Positions 36,001 through 47,155 of a stretch of DNA of 64,000 nucleotides are shown one piece after another. Source of the stretch: Sequoia sempervirens. Taxonomy: Eukaryota > Streptophyta > Pinopsida > Cupressales > Cupressaceae. The position numbers were made by a program, and so were the translations under genes. The DNA lies in assembly GCA_007258455.2 (NCBI GenBank), contig VDFB02193867.1:566955742-567019741 (forward strand), written 5' to 3'. The first letter of the stretch is position 1. Every line of letters starts with the position of its first letter. Below the pieces are notes generated by a model, which saw only the letters and a program-made list of their open reading frames with translations, did no database searches and was not told the origin of the DNA.

Positions 36001-37332
36001 ACGCTTTGGCTACTACAGAAGGTATAATCAATAATGCACACTTTCTGATACATTTTGAGCATGAGAACTCTATTTGTGACACAAGATGGGAGTCAGAAAG
36101 GTTGATCAGTGAAACCCTGCATCCGAAGGATTGTGAAATCCGTGCTGAAGAAATAGTCACAAGCGGGAGTGAAATTCTGCATAGATCCAGTTTGATCTAT
36201 GTTGAGTTGTATCATGTCACCTCCTCCTTCTAAATATTGAAAAATTAGAGTTATAAAGTAATCTGAAAATGCATAGTAGTCATCTGTCATGGAAAGGAAA
36301 GGTGTCCATGTGGATACCGACTTCCTTTTTTTTCATCAAAAATAGACAATTCAAAATATTTGTTGAAGAAATTAGGATTTTGATGCAGAAACATATGAAC
36401 CAGGAAAGAGAGAAATCTAAACTTTCCTTCTACTGGGTAATTCTCTATTTTCCTTATCATTTCCTCCATGAGTAATTTGGAAAAATTGTACCAAAAAAAT
36501 TTGTGCTGCTTGCAAAATTGGAAACCTAGCCATAATTGAAAGTTGTGCACCATCTCATCGGAGTCCAGGCTGCACACAAATGCTAGCATTGTAAAGGCAT
36601 CCTACATGTCTTCAAAAAATGAACTGTGCAACAATGGGATACTTGGAAGCTAAGCGCCTAAGATTCCCTTCTTGCCAAAATCCTCAATTAGGAAATCTAG
36701 GCTCTTTTTCATCCCCTTCCATGTGCTTTCTCCTTTAGCAGGAGTGAAGGACTCAATTTTCACCTTTATGGAGCTTGGTTTCGAGATACATAGCATGTGC
36801 CAAATGGTTGGTGGGATGATATTAACATTTAAGGTTCGACCTTTGATGTTGTGGGTGTTGGGTTATAACACTGAATGGCCGCATCAACTAGCTTTGGGCA
36901 ATAATGTACCAGCGGGACCATGTACTATCAAAGCTCGTTGTACCATACCTTTTTTGCCATTGGCATTGCTTGCTGAGATGCTTTCATCCTTACATAGGTT
37001 GCTTCACTCAAAGACTTAGTGTTTTTTGTGAGGTGTGGGTCATGAATATTGTCCCATTCCTCATGGACCCATTTCTAGTTTCTATAATCTTTGGGCCTAT
37101 CTAGCTCCAAATGAGTATTCACCCATTTTGGCTTGCCTAGTATACCAGGCATAACATATGATATATCTTCATAGACGTAAACAACCTTTGATGACCGTAT
37201 ATCCCTAAGCAAGAGTTGATCAACTTCCTCTTGAATCTGTTGTGTTGAACCCTCTGCCATTTTTCTCCTTAGATGAAAGCTTTTGTATGGCTTGAATTCT
37301 CTGTAATTTTCACTCGGCTTTGGATATGCCAA
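33007..37332 (-). pseudogene. Accessory sense ORF of element B, downstream of integrase
   Basis: Open segments on the element's sense strand, broken by stops and shifts, form one decayed frame series of about 1400 codons. From the N-terminus: a polar helical start (37332-37075); a hydrophobic-helix region with LWLGFQFCKQHKFFWYN and FLSFLVHMFLHQN (36590-36290); a WWDDE acidic segment (about 35540); and a Ser/Thr/Pro-rich linker (35450-34700). Then come VTYPYSLLPGTPFIGGLV (about 34640), a Lys/Glu/Leu coiled coil (34353-33700) and a C-terminal helical part (33819-33007). Many breaks are TAG or TAA. No gag, pol or envelope motif and no clear signal peptide is seen. Layout and length resemble the ORF upstream of gag in element C. 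Function unknown. Confidence 0.55.
33820..34353 (-). other. Coiled-coil segment within the element B accessory ORF
   Basis: On the minus strand one frame is continuously rich in Lys, Glu, Leu and Gln, with heptad-like spacing (KKLKSLKEKHSFLEKRE, then further E/L/Q repeats). It is interrupted only by stops, mostly TAG/TAA in place of likely Gln codons. A rod-like oligomerisation domain is the simplest reading. Confidence 0.55.
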
Positions 37333-37344
37333 AACTTTTCTTCA

Positions 37345-37925
37345 CAAGGCTTAACACATTTCAAAAGAAATTTAAGCATTAAAAGTTTTGCATGGAATAT
37401 TTTAGCTATCTTTCCTCAAGGTGGTAGAAGAAAGTGGGCTTTTTGCATTTAATTTGGCATGTATTGCCAACTCCTTGCTTCGTACGAAAAGGAATTACTT
37501 GCCATTTCAAAATGACAAGAATTCATTATTGCATTTGGCAATTGTGTGATACGACATGATTTCCTTGCAACATGAGCTAACGATTTTCCTTCTAGCCTTG
37601 CATTTGTATGCACTGGCAATTAATATCTCAAACAGAATGATTAAGCCAAAGTAAGCGATCATCGCTTGAAAATATATGAATCCTGCCTTGGGTTTTGGGA
37701 AACGCTTGTGAGGTGACACAATAGCCTACGAACCATGCCGCTCACTGTCGATGAGTGCCGCCATTTTTTAGGCTAATTAATTAGCTCTCATTAACTCTAC
37801 ATGCATTGAATAGTACTTTAGCAGACATAATCGGTCAGGAAATGTGAATAAACCCAGACACACTTTTCAAGTTAGCGCTTGGTTACCATCACATTTTTTA
37901 GAAGCGGATTGCCATGCTTTTCCTC
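37345..37925. other. Spacer between accessory ORF and antisense ORF promoter
   Basis: Stop-dense, with no recognised gene. It holds the divergent 5' ends of the minus-strand accessory ORF and the plus-strand antisense ORF, and so may act as a two-way promoter region. Confidence 0.35.
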
Positions 37926-37933
37926 ATTTTTTC

Positions 37934-37941
37934 TATAAATA
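37934..37941 (+). promoter_or_regulatory. TATA box upstream of the antisense ORF in element B
   Basis: TATAAATA sits in a TTTTTTCTATAAATAGGCC context, 160 bp before the ATG at 38101 and on the opposite strand to the element. It predicts a start near 37965 and a leader of about 135 nt. Confidence 0.5.
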
Positions 37942-38100
37942 GGCCTCTAAGCAGTGAGAAAATCACGCTTAGCATTTGAGAAATTTTTTGCAATAGGTCA
38001 TTGGCTTAATATTTGGTTTTATTACTAGCAAGGTTTTCATAGGCTAGGTTGTAGGAAAGTTTTAGAAATAGTTAGAAGGTAGTAGCAGTGTGTCGATACC

Positions 38101-38743
38101 ATGGATACTCCTATTAGGCTAGTGTCATATAAGTCACAAAAAACTTTCCTTAGTGAGATTTTTACTAGGAATTTAAAGAGGATGACAAAAAAAGCACTCC
38201 CTGGCTTTGATAGCCATGAAGTGGGTTTTGGGTCGGGAATGTCTCAAGTAAGAAAAAAAAGACCATGTTAATACCGACATTCTCTCGCACTTTATTGTGT
38301 CTATTTTGGATATTGGTATCTCTGGGACCTTGGTTCTGAAATTAGTCAAAGAAATATTTAACAAAAATTACCTGAATGGTCTAGGTGAGGTCGTTGTTTA
38401 TGCTGCATATGGGGTAGGCCTGCCAATAGCCAGTGACCTCAGGTGCTACATTAAGAAAGAAGCAGTTGTCCCGTGGCTGCCGTTTCTTAGTGGATTCTGC
38501 CTCCAGACACACAATGAGCATCAACGAAGAGTTACCTAGGCCTTGCACTTTGTCCTTTGCATCTACAATGTAGTGCCATTCTACAATATTGACTTGTATA
38601 CTGACTTCAGGAACCTTGTGTTTCCTCTGCCAATGGTTGTTGTTCCAAGTGATGCTACTTTTACTATTGGTGTGCCTACTAATGAGAACATGGTAGATGC
38701 TGCCATTGATGCGTTGATAGCTACCACTCACACAGTTGGATGA
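38101..38743 (+). pseudogene. Antisense ORF of element B, unrecognised protein of about 213 codons
   Basis: The ATG at 38101 has an ideal plant context (ACCATGG). The frame runs basic and polar to about 38258, then shifts by one near an A8 run (38251-38260). It continues in frame 2 through a TAG at 38537-38539 to the TGA after 38740. Residues include SILDIGISGTLVLKLVKEIF, a hydrophobic GEVVVYAAYGVGLPIA and a C-terminal FPLPMVVVPSDATFTIGVP with an alanine-rich helix. One indel and one nonsense are few for the age of the element, so the frame was probably coding. Other Tat elements are known to carry antisense extra ORFs, but I cannot assign this protein to a family. Confidence 0.5.
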
Positions 38744-39174
38744 AATGCCTCCTGGACTTCTTGTTTTTTTCTTTTAAGAATACACCACCTATTGTCTAGT
38801 GTTTGTATATATGCTTGAAATGGTCATATATAGTATATATATGAAAAGAAAACCACATATAATCATATACTTTTTGAATTATGGCTCTCTAGCCATTTTT
38901 GCCATGTAAAAATGAAAGCATATATATAATGAAATATAGCTTTATAAAATCTATGGCTCTTTTTCTTTTGGCATTTTGTCATATGGGTTTCTTTTCTTTC
39001 AGCATATTTGTTGATTTCCTTTGCATATGGGTGTTTTTCTTGATTATTCTTGCAAAGCATTTTTACTTCCCTATTCTCTACAATGATGGGTTGGTTTTCC
39101 CCCAAAACACAAATTAACTCTAAAAAAGACTAGCCAACAGAACAATTAACATATGTACAATAATAAAATTTTCC

Positions 39175-40325
39175 ACTCAATGGAAAAGATTAAGATGAAT
39201 CCCATTGACTGGAATTCCCAAGGCTTCTTGTTCCATGCTTTCTAATTCAAAAGAATTATGCTCTCTACACTTGATGATTTTAAACAGACCCTCCCAAATC
39301 CTATCAATTTTTTTGTGTTGACCTGATTTCACAACCCTTTCATTGAATTTCAACACTAAGTCTCCACACTTTAGGCCTTGGTCGGATGCCCTCTTGTCAA
39401 ACCATCACTTGACCACTTGTTGATGGTTTGTCATGGCTATTAGGGACTTCCCCCTTTTTTCTTGTACTTCTAATAGTTCAGAAAGTTGAACCTCCATGGT
39501 GCCATTTTGTTCTATCTCGAGGGATTTCAGCAATTGAAGCACTGTAATCTCCATGGATATAGGAAAAGTGCCTCTTTTCCATATACCAACTCATAAGGAA
39601 AAGTATTCAGGAATTGCTTAGGAGTTATGCGGTTTTCCCAAAGCACTGCTTGGAGGTTTTTGTGCCATTCTCTCTAGTGCTCTAAACCAATTCTTTTAAG
39701 GAGACAGACTAGGTTCTTGTTCGTTGAATCAGCTAGGTCATTTCCTTGTAGGTAATAATTCGATGATGTCTTAAGGAATATGCCATTTGTTAATGAAAAG
39801 TGACATACCTTTGTACCTAGGAAAGCTATGGCATTATCAGAAATGATAGTCTTCGTAGGGCTGAACCTTGTCACCAGTTCTTCGAGGAAATCCACTATCT
39901 CTGCCTCTGTTGCATTTTTAAGTGGAGCAGCTTTTATCCACCTTGTGAAGTAATCTATAGCTATCAAAATCCACTTGTGTTCAGCACTAAAAGTGGGATT
40001 GATCATCCTGATGATGTCCAGGCCCCATTGTGCGAATGGTTTGTCCACCACTATAGGCTTGAGAGGCATTGTGGAATTCTTCCTTCTTCCTGTAAAGAAC
40101 TTGCATGAACCTTGCAATATTTCACCAAGGAGAGTGAGTCATTGAAAAGTGTGGGCCAATAGTATCCTGTGCACATGATTTTGATGGCAGTGGTCTTAGC
40201 GGAGAAGTGTCCACCCGCAGTGCTATTGTGGAAAGTGTTGAGGATTCTCTTTGCTTGCTCTACAGTAATGCATCGTAGGAGGAGACCATTGAAGTTATTT
40301 TTGAAAAGGACCCCTTCAATTAGTG
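39175..40325 (-). pseudogene. Element B integrase
   Basis: Reading minus: an HHCC-like start with GGHFSAK and GYYWPTLFND (about 40230-40150), then the catalytic core. The first Asp lies in WGLDII, the second in ISDNAIAFLG. The third position reads NDLADSTNKN, where Gly-Leu-Ala-Glu is usual, so the catalytic Glu is replaced by Asp. The core ORF is 40117-39674. The C-terminal part continues to a conserved VNGIHLNLF end near 39190. Stops at both borders make it inactive. It would insert the cDNA into host DNA. Confidence 0.8.
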
Positions 40326-40329
40326 CATA

Positions 40330-40962
40330 TCAACAATTTTGTATCTGATAGTATCTCCTCTTTTGGGAGGAAAGACCTAGCAGATACTTTCCTGTTTGCA
40401 TAAACCTTATTCTATTCTTCGGTGGGTATCTCTTCATCATTCGCCATGTATTTGCAAGTCCTCTTCCACAAACGGTTTTGGTGGGTTTGACCTCAATGTC
40501 ATATTCAAGGATCTTGGTGATCCAATTAGCTCTTTTTTCAGTGATTTCTCCCTCCATGATATATTCACGCACACTAGAATGTGCGACATAGACAGTCACT
40601 TTGTTGTAAGAAACTAGATGACAATTTTTTTTAAGTCCCTTTACTATTGCAAAGGCTTGTCTTTCATTAATCTCATAGTCCTTTAGGGTCAGGGAGTAGA
40701 ATGCCACTAGATGTTCTCCCTTTCCTTCATTATCCTTTTGAGTCAAGACAGTAGCAATACTAGACTTGCTACTAAATACATACTTTATAAATTCCTTGGA
40801 CAAGTCTGGATTAACCAGTATAGGAGCTGAGGGAATAACATCCTTAACTTTCTCAAAGGCTTCCCTGGCTCCCTTTGTCCACTTAAATGCTTGATCCTTT
40901 TTTAGCATCAGGGTGATTGGCTTAATTATTCCCCGCAAAGTCATAAATAAACTTGCTAACAA
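40330..40962 (-). pseudogene. Element B gypsy-type RNase H (degenerate) and connection
   Basis: One open frame of 210 codons begins with the RT thumb/connection (LTLMLKKDQAFKWT, EAFEKVKD). It then reads PILVNPD, YVFSSKSSIATVLTQKDNEG, FYSLTLKDYEINERQAFAIVKGL. The first catalytic Asp of RNase H is absent (Ser-rich FSSKSS instead of a DAS motif), as is usual for the gypsy RNase H of Tat elements. The domain is colinear with element C 59980-60450. Confidence 0.75.
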
Positions 40963-42105
40963 AATTTACCTTTCCCAAGAAGGATTGAATGCCTTTCTTG
41001 TTAACTGGAAGGGGAAGTTCTTTGATAGATTTCACCTACTTGGGGTCGATTGAAACTCTTTCTTTGGACACCATGTCTCCCAATATATTTCCTTGCAACA
41101 CTCTGAATACACATTTTTTTGGATTTAAGGAAACCCCGAGGTCATGGAATTTCTAAAAAATCATTTCTAAGTGATCAAAATGATCATCCTTAGAATTAGA
41201 AAACACAGTAAGATCATCTAAATAAATAAGGATAATCTTGTTGATCAACTCATTGAAAGTGATATCCATTGCCCGCTAAAATGTTTCCCTTGTATTGGCT
41301 AAACCAAAAGGAATTTTAGCATATGTGAATGTTCCCCACTTTGTAGTGAATGTAGTCTTGTGCTAATCCTCCTCTTTAACTCAGATCTGATTATAATCAG
41401 AGAAGCCATCAAGCAGAGAAAACATTTATAATCCTACTACTATTTGTAGGATTAACTCCATAGAATGCAACAAATAATGATCCATCAGGGATGTTCTACC
41501 ATCAAGGATGTTCTATTCAGGTCTCGGAAGTCTACACACAAGTGAATATCTTCATTCTTCTTTTGGACTGAGACTAGATTGGATACCCATGTGCTATGGT
41601 TGATTGAGAAGACAATCCACGTCTGGATTAGCTTTGTTAGCTCCTATGCCATTAGTGCTTCAATTTTGGGGTTCACTAGCTTCTACTTTTTTCTGACTAG
41701 TTTTGCACCCTCTGCCAGTTCAATTGTGTGTTCCATGATGTTGGGATCATATCCGTTCAATTCATCATAGGACCAGGCCACTACTCCATATTTTTCATAG
41801 AAATTGATGAGACTTTCTTTATCATGATTTGGGACATCTTTCTCGACTCGAAGGTTTTTGACGTCTGAGACTTGAAGGTCTATATAGTCACTCTTTTCTG
41901 CCACAAACTTCCTTTTATTATTCCTTGCATCATCACAATCAAAAAGGTTTTCAAGAATAACCAATCCTTTCAGAATCTTTTTAGATTTGAGCTGCATGAT
42001 TTGCCCTTCGTAAGCCTCAACGATCTTTAGTTGGAGTTGATTGGCGAATTCCCCTAACTGTTGGATGAATGATGAAATGTGTTCATCACTTTCAAACACC
42101 TACCA
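40963..42105 (-). pseudogene. Element B reverse transcriptase
   Basis: The N-terminal part (42099-41683) has YGVVAWSYDELNGYDPNIMEH, typical just before RT in Ty3 elements. The palm motif reads LLDGFSDYNQ near 41400, and the active site is YLDD at 41213-41224. LNPKKCVF follows near 41110. Several stops and shifts break the domain between 41683 and 40963. The product would copy element RNA to DNA. Confidence 0.8.
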
Positions 42106-42164
42106 TCTTTGGTTATTATTAGGAATCATTGGTCGGACTATTACTCGTACAGTGTGTTTGTTAT

Positions 42165-42563
42165 GTATAAGGTTGGAGGTAGGATTAAACTAGGATCCGA
42201 TTGCTGCCATGAGATCCGCATCGCCATTTTTTTCTCGGGGAATTGGATGTTGAATGCTTCAAAACCCTCAACTAGGTCCCAAAATTGGTATTGAAAGTAT
42301 ATCATGCAGACATTCCTTGCCGCAAAAATTCTATGGACTTGGTTGAGTGCCAATTCAAAATCTTTGAACACCATTAATTGCTTGATGCCCATTCGCTCCC
42401 AAAGGATTAAACCTTGTACTAGTCCTTCGTATTCAACTTCATTGTTCTAAAAAGTGAACTAGAAGTGGAAATACCTTAGTATTTGTTCACTTTGTAGGGA
42501 TACCAAACATATCCCTGCTCTGGTGCCTACTTTGCATCTTGCTTTGTTAAAGTACAATATCCA
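42165..42563 (-). pseudogene. Element B additional archaeal-type RNase H (aRNH), between protease and RT
   Basis: On the minus strand a frame with two stops reads WILYFNKARCKVGTRAGI, then NNEVEYEGLVQGL, MGIKQLMVFKDFELAL, FAARN and FWDLVEGFEAFNIQF. This is the order of an RNase HI fold: strand with FDGS, AEYEAL, GDSxLVxxQV, then the final ADxLA. Here the first Asp is Asn, the Glu and the middle Asp remain, and the last Asp is lost. It agrees in place and order with 58271-58690 of element C. Confidence 0.7.
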
Positions 42564-42900
42564 CAACTCGAAGGTTACAGTGCTTACAGGTTCCTTTGTG
42601 ACCTCCAAAATCTCTTGCTCCTCATCATAAATGACATTTGTATCCTAGCCCAATGGAATGGTAATTTCCAAAAGGATCTGTGTTGATGAACTCATTTAGA
42701 AGAGCCTCATCCTTTTCACTTCGATCCCAGGTCACCTCGTCATCCTCTAGCAATTCTTCACTGTACATCTCATCTTTAGTGATAGAGGTATGGGTGGCTT
42801 CAAAGTTGATCATAAATTCATCTGCAACATGGTGCACATGTAGTGGTTCATACAATAACTTCAGCTTAGTCTTGTGCTTGGTTCAAATAATTAAGTGTGT

Positions 42901-43265
42901 CTAATCCAATGAAAAGTATCCTCCTATTTTAGCAGTAAATTCTAGAGATAGGCAAAGATCGAACATAGAAGGAACATCAATGATGACAGTATCCTGAGGC
43001 ATGGTAATGCTACGACAACCAAAGAGTGTTAAGGGAAGATCCTTAATGATCCCCATTGTTTCAACCTTGTTCCCGTCAAGCTGCATAACTCCCTTCTTCA
43101 TGGGTTCATAGGTAAGTCCCAAGGCTTCAACTATTTGTTTGGGCATGACTGTGGTGCTAGCATCTGAATTGATCATTGAATTATGCAATAGTTTATCACC
43201 CAAAATAAGGGTTAGGAAGAATGGTTTTGTCTTACCTTTAACTTCCGCAAGGGGTTCCTCTGAAT
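42901..43265 (-). pseudogene. Element B aspartic protease
   Basis: A retropepsin-like frame. MINSDASTTVMP stands where LIDSGASTNVMP is expected, so both the catalytic Asp (now Asn) and the Gly of the triad are changed. Further on, MGIIKDLPLTLFG and MFDLCLSLEF match the flap-to-C-terminal part of Tat proteases. It would process the Gag-Pol polyprotein but cannot be active as written. Confidence 0.75.
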
Positions 43266-43299
43266 TATTTGTGAGAACTTTAGCTTGAGGTGTTAGATC

Positions 43300-45110
43300 T
43301 ACAATCTTTTCTTTCAGAAACTACTGTGTCGGATTAGAACTAGCATTTTCCTAGAGAGCCTTTTGGAGTAATTTTTTTTGTTCCGGGATTGCTAGGATGT
43401 CCCACATGGACACATTGGTGGAGGATTTCTTTAATTGTTCCACCACATTGAATAGTGGCAGGTTCAAGGATTTATGTTCCTTGGTTTTTGTTATCACAAT
43501 TTGTATCCACGGTTGAAATGGTGGCATGACTGTTGTGATGCTAGGAGATTGATCAAAGGCACTCCTATTTTGTGGTGTGATTGGTTCACCCATAAACCTT
43601 CACTTAGAGTGATTGTTATAATCAGACTAAACTTGTGGTGCCTTTGATGTAGAAGGATCGTTTGCGAACACAACCTCTTCCTCTTCCATCCACGAGAAGA
43701 GCATGTGATCAAGAGCGATGTCAGATTCTTGTTCTAGGGACATCCCTTGCATTTGTATGGTAAGAACTACACTCTCCATTTGTGGTGAGGCATATACATA
43801 ACCTCCATGGTCTAAACTTGTGCCTTAGCTATGTTGCTCCATCACCTTTTATTGTAAGTTGCCACGTGGACAGTTCTAGGGCATGTGTACGTCACTGCAA
43901 GGGAAGCACCACAAATTGATATCATTGATGAGGTTGTTTTGTCCAGTGGTAAATTCCCTACTTGAGCTTGGTGAAGTGCTTGTCAGTGGAGTAGGTACTA
44001 ACACTATTTGGTTGGCTATTGGAGCTGGTGGATTAGTGTGGGGACCACCTTGGTACTAATTCTACTAATATGAAGACCCTCTACCTTGATAATTCTGATA
44101 GGTAGCCTTTAGAGGCATTGATTGGTTTTTCTTGAGGGTGGTTATGCCATTTTCCATAGTCCGCAACATTTCTTTAAGATCACTCATTTCATCCTTGGAA
44201 GAACCAGATGTAGAGGCAACATTTTATGGCGCTGCCACATATGTGTACATTGACTAGGGAGGTACGAGTGCACTAGTCGACGCGACCTCCTATGCGGACA
44301 TCGATATTTTGGGAAGTATCAACATGATAGGCTGAGGAGGAAACTTTCCGCAATCTATCAAATGATTCTCGACTTTAACAATGACACTGTAAGAATCTGG
44401 CAGAGTAGCTCCTCCCAAAGACTTGATCATCATAGAAATGTCGAGGTTGATAGACTTCAGATAAAATATGAATGCCAAATTAGGAGTCAAGTAGATAGAA
44501 ATAGGGATCCTTTGCTAGTTTGTGTGATATTGAGCATTGAAGTCCGTCATAGCCTCTTGGAGAGCTCGTTTTATGAAAGATAGTTGATAGTACAACAAGA
44601 GCGCTCTCTATCATTTGAAAACCTCTCATAGAATGGGTCTCCAAGCTCATTCTAGGTACATATAGTGCTAGCTAGCAATGTTTGATACCAATCCAACACC
44701 TTGCATTTGAAAGATGTGGCAAGGAGCCTTAGCGCTACATACCAGATACACATTTGCCACATCTTGCAGATGTTCTGTGGGTGTTCTTGAGCCATCTCTA
44801 GTAAACTTGGGTATAGCTTTCATAGTTGAGACCAGGATAGCAGCCCAGACAGTGGGTGCTACTGGTGCTACTAGGTGACTTTTGGCATCCCATGCCACAT
44901 AATTTCTATTGGCACCTAGCAACATGGTTAGAGGAATAGGAAGGGGAAGCAAAAATATTACCGGCTGGTTTGTGGCCCGCAATGTTCCTAGTGGTGGTAC
45001 TAGTAAACTGGGGTTTTTTGTGGTTTGCGATCTAGTTACAGGCTGATGGCTCATACACCCTTCTAAAGTGCAAATTTGTTTAAGCTTTGTCCCACCGGGG
45101 GTGCTAGAAA
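43300..45110 (-). pseudogene. Element B gag region
   Basis: The frame opens next to the 5' LTR, with a Thr/Ser/Pro-rich start (MSHQPVTRSQTTKNP), a tract with FTRDGSRTPTEHLQDV, and later a KDEMSDLKEMLRTMENGI helix. A Cys-poor region with WCFPCSD...CPRGN follows and may be a decayed zinc knuckle (about 43890). Stops occur roughly every 100 codons. The assignment rests on position before protease and on the Gag-like helix, not on a clear domain match. Confidence 0.55.
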
Positions 45111-45117
45111 AAGAACA
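45086..45117 (-). other. Primer-binding-site-like sequence of element B (degenerate)
   Basis: Reading minus from the 5' LTR, a TAGCACCCCCGGTGGGACAA stretch appears about 15 nt inside. It resembles the TGGCGCCCACCGTGGGGC site of many Tat elements but differs at several bases and is offset, so it is probably decayed. Confidence 0.3.
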
Positions 45118-45120
45118 AAA

Positions 45121-46322
45121 TATTGATGCCAAAAATTGACAAGGTAACAGTGTCTTATGGGAAACTCAGTTTATGGGGGACCTTTTGCACTAAACTGAGT
45201 GACCTCCAAATTTTTAAAGAATTTGAATTCTTCTATAATGGGGGCTTTGAAAGGGACAAGGAAACATATATATAAAAATAAAGTCTAATCTAAGGCAATG
45301 CACCAAGACTTAATGATAGGCACAATAAATCATAGATCTAAGGGCCCGATTAGTATTTGTAATGTCCTAGAAAGGAAGAAACTAAAGATTAAAGCATAGA
45401 TAATCTATTTATTGACATAGAATAACATTACATACATTCCTACTACCAAGAAGAGTCATAAGACATGATTTAGACTAGAAAACTTGCATTCAATTTATAT
45501 AAGTTCTCAAATGGAATATCCAGACAATAAAAGCATAGTCTAAAGTTAATCAAATAGCATAAAAGAATAGAAAGGCCAAACAATTGGCACAACCTGAGAG
45601 TCTTTGCAATAATAAAAATAAATAATAAAGGCCTTGTGTCTTTTTTAAAATTAGTGTTCTTCTAAAAAATCCAGACACTTCCCTCAAAACAGAGAGAAGT
45701 ATATATAGCTGAAACTCCCACTGCCTTGGCGAGCAATAACAAAAAGATTTTAGGATCCCTAGCAATGATGCATAATTGAATATATTCCTCTAGGCCGTTG
45801 TAATGGAAAAAAATTGAAACCAAGCATCTGATTGTTCCAAGCCCAGTTGCATCCTCTACAAATGATGGTAGTGGTCCCGACGAGGTCAAGCAGGCAAGTG
45901 TCATTACCTCATAAAGAGAAAGTGATTATGACACGTGATGACCAGTTGCAGTGTTTGGTTCGCTTCATCCATCACCCAAATATAAAACCTGTTGAAGAAA
46001 CACGTGAAAGTATAGCGCAGCTTGTGCAAGTCTTTATCATTCATCGTTGAAAGCTTGCGCTAAGGTGACATGTGGCATGCTGGCAGAGCTCTACTAAAAA
46101 GTGACGGGAAGTGGTCATCAATTGTGCACATCAATGATACATGGCAGCATAGCGAGGGTTCTTTTAAATATGAAGGAAGGAAATCCTTTGGGGAGCATAG
46201 AGTAGACACGTGGAGGAGGTAGCGGAGTTCTGAAAAAAAGGCTGAGTGACTTATTTGCAATGCACGGGCCAGTACTTAACCAAAAACATATACCCGAAGG
46301 GAGCTTGCTAAATATTTATTCA
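45121..46322 (-). repeat. 5' LTR of element B
   Basis: Colinear with 31712-32908. On the sense strand it starts TGAATAAATA at 46322 and ends in GGCATCAATA at 45121, where the terminal CA has become TA. Short indels and many transitions separate the two LTRs, so the insertion is old. Confidence 0.82.
45700..45707 (-). promoter_or_regulatory. TATA box in element B 5' LTR
   Basis: Same box as 32286-32293. From this LTR, minus-strand transcription would run into gag. Confidence 0.6.
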
Positions 46323-46425
46323 CATGTTGCATCTTTTGGATTCAAGAAATTTGAAATAGTTTGAGAATTATAGAAAATTTTCAATTAGCCTTTCAATGAG
46401 GACTTTAGTTGTAACACATGCAGAA
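46323..46425. repeat. Dispersed repeat, arm B continued, right of element B
   Basis: This stretch (for example TTTTCAATTAGCCTTTCAATGAGG) matches the reverse complement of about 1-100 (TTTTTCAATTAGCCTATCAATCAAG). It shows that element B lies inside a copy of the same repeat. The match may continue, but the other copy ends at the window edge. Confidence 0.7.
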
Positions 46426-46779
46426 ATCAATAATAATTATCTATTGAATTCAAAACAAGGCATATCTTATATTGGTGGAAAGCTGACAATTTTCTCGATA
46501 AAGCCTTTTTGTTTCGTCAAATTTAGATAAAAAATGTCACCACCCATAAGGGAAAAATTTAGAAAACTAAAGAAATTTTCCAAACATGTTTTTGCAGTTG
46601 ACTTTCCAAGTATGACACCCGCAAGCCAGATCCCAAGGAAACTTTGAGGTAAATTTTGAGGCTATTGATTTTGTTAGAAAAAAAGGATATCCATTTCAAA
46701 TGAGTACCCACTCAAAATAGATATCCATTTATAATGGATATCCATTACCTTCAAATGTGTATTTAAAATATTTTGTATT

Positions 46780-46950
46780 ATTATTAATAATACATAATAT
46801 ATACTAGATATACTATATATAAAGTATATATTATATATTATATATTATATACTATCTACATAGTATATATGATATATATAATATTATGTAATATATTATA
46901 TACTATATATTATATACTATATACTATATATAGAATATATTGCAAATTAT
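46780..46950. repeat. TA-rich simple repeat
   Basis: Almost uninterrupted TATATTATATACTATATA-type words, with many short palindromes. Likely able to extrude cruciforms. No gene. Confidence 0.85.
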
Positions 46951-46975
46951 ATACTTCGTTATAATATATAGACAA

Positions 46976-47155
46976 TGAGAGAATTATCTAGGTAGGGTGG
47001 GAGGGAGAGGAGGGAGTGAGAGAGATAGTTATCTAGGTAGGGTAGGAGGGATAGAAAAAGGGAGAGACCCAATAGAGAGGAATAGAGGGAGGGGGAGAGC
47101 TCAAAGAGAGAGAGATTGAGAGAGAGTTATCTAGTTAAGGTGGGAGGAAGAGACC
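46976..47155. repeat. GA-rich tandem repeat left of element C
   Basis: Three diverged units share AGAGAGTTATCTAGGTAGGGTGGGAGG-like text, starting near 46978, 47022 and 47122. GA and GGGA runs fill between them. The purine tract GGGAGGAAGAGACC ends directly at element C. Confidence 0.75.

Larger units (their letters stand above)
31712..46322 (-). mobile_element. Element B: 14.6 kb Tat-type Ty3/gypsy retrotransposon
   Basis: It is bounded by LTRs 31712-32908 (1197 bp) and 45121-46322 (1202 bp). Sense strand is minus, so the right LTR is the 5' LTR. In transcript order the interior holds gag (45.1-43.3 kb), protease (43.2-42.9), an archaeal-type RNase H (42.56-42.17), RT (42.1-40.97), degenerate gypsy RNase H (40.96-40.33) and integrase (40.32-39.18). 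Next come an antisense ORF (38.1-38.74, plus strand) and a long extra sense ORF (37.33-33.0). All frames are broken by stops. Left LTR begins TG; the inner end of the right LTR is mutated (TA). No matching 5 bp target duplication is visible, though the flanks belong to one repeat. Confidence 0.85.
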
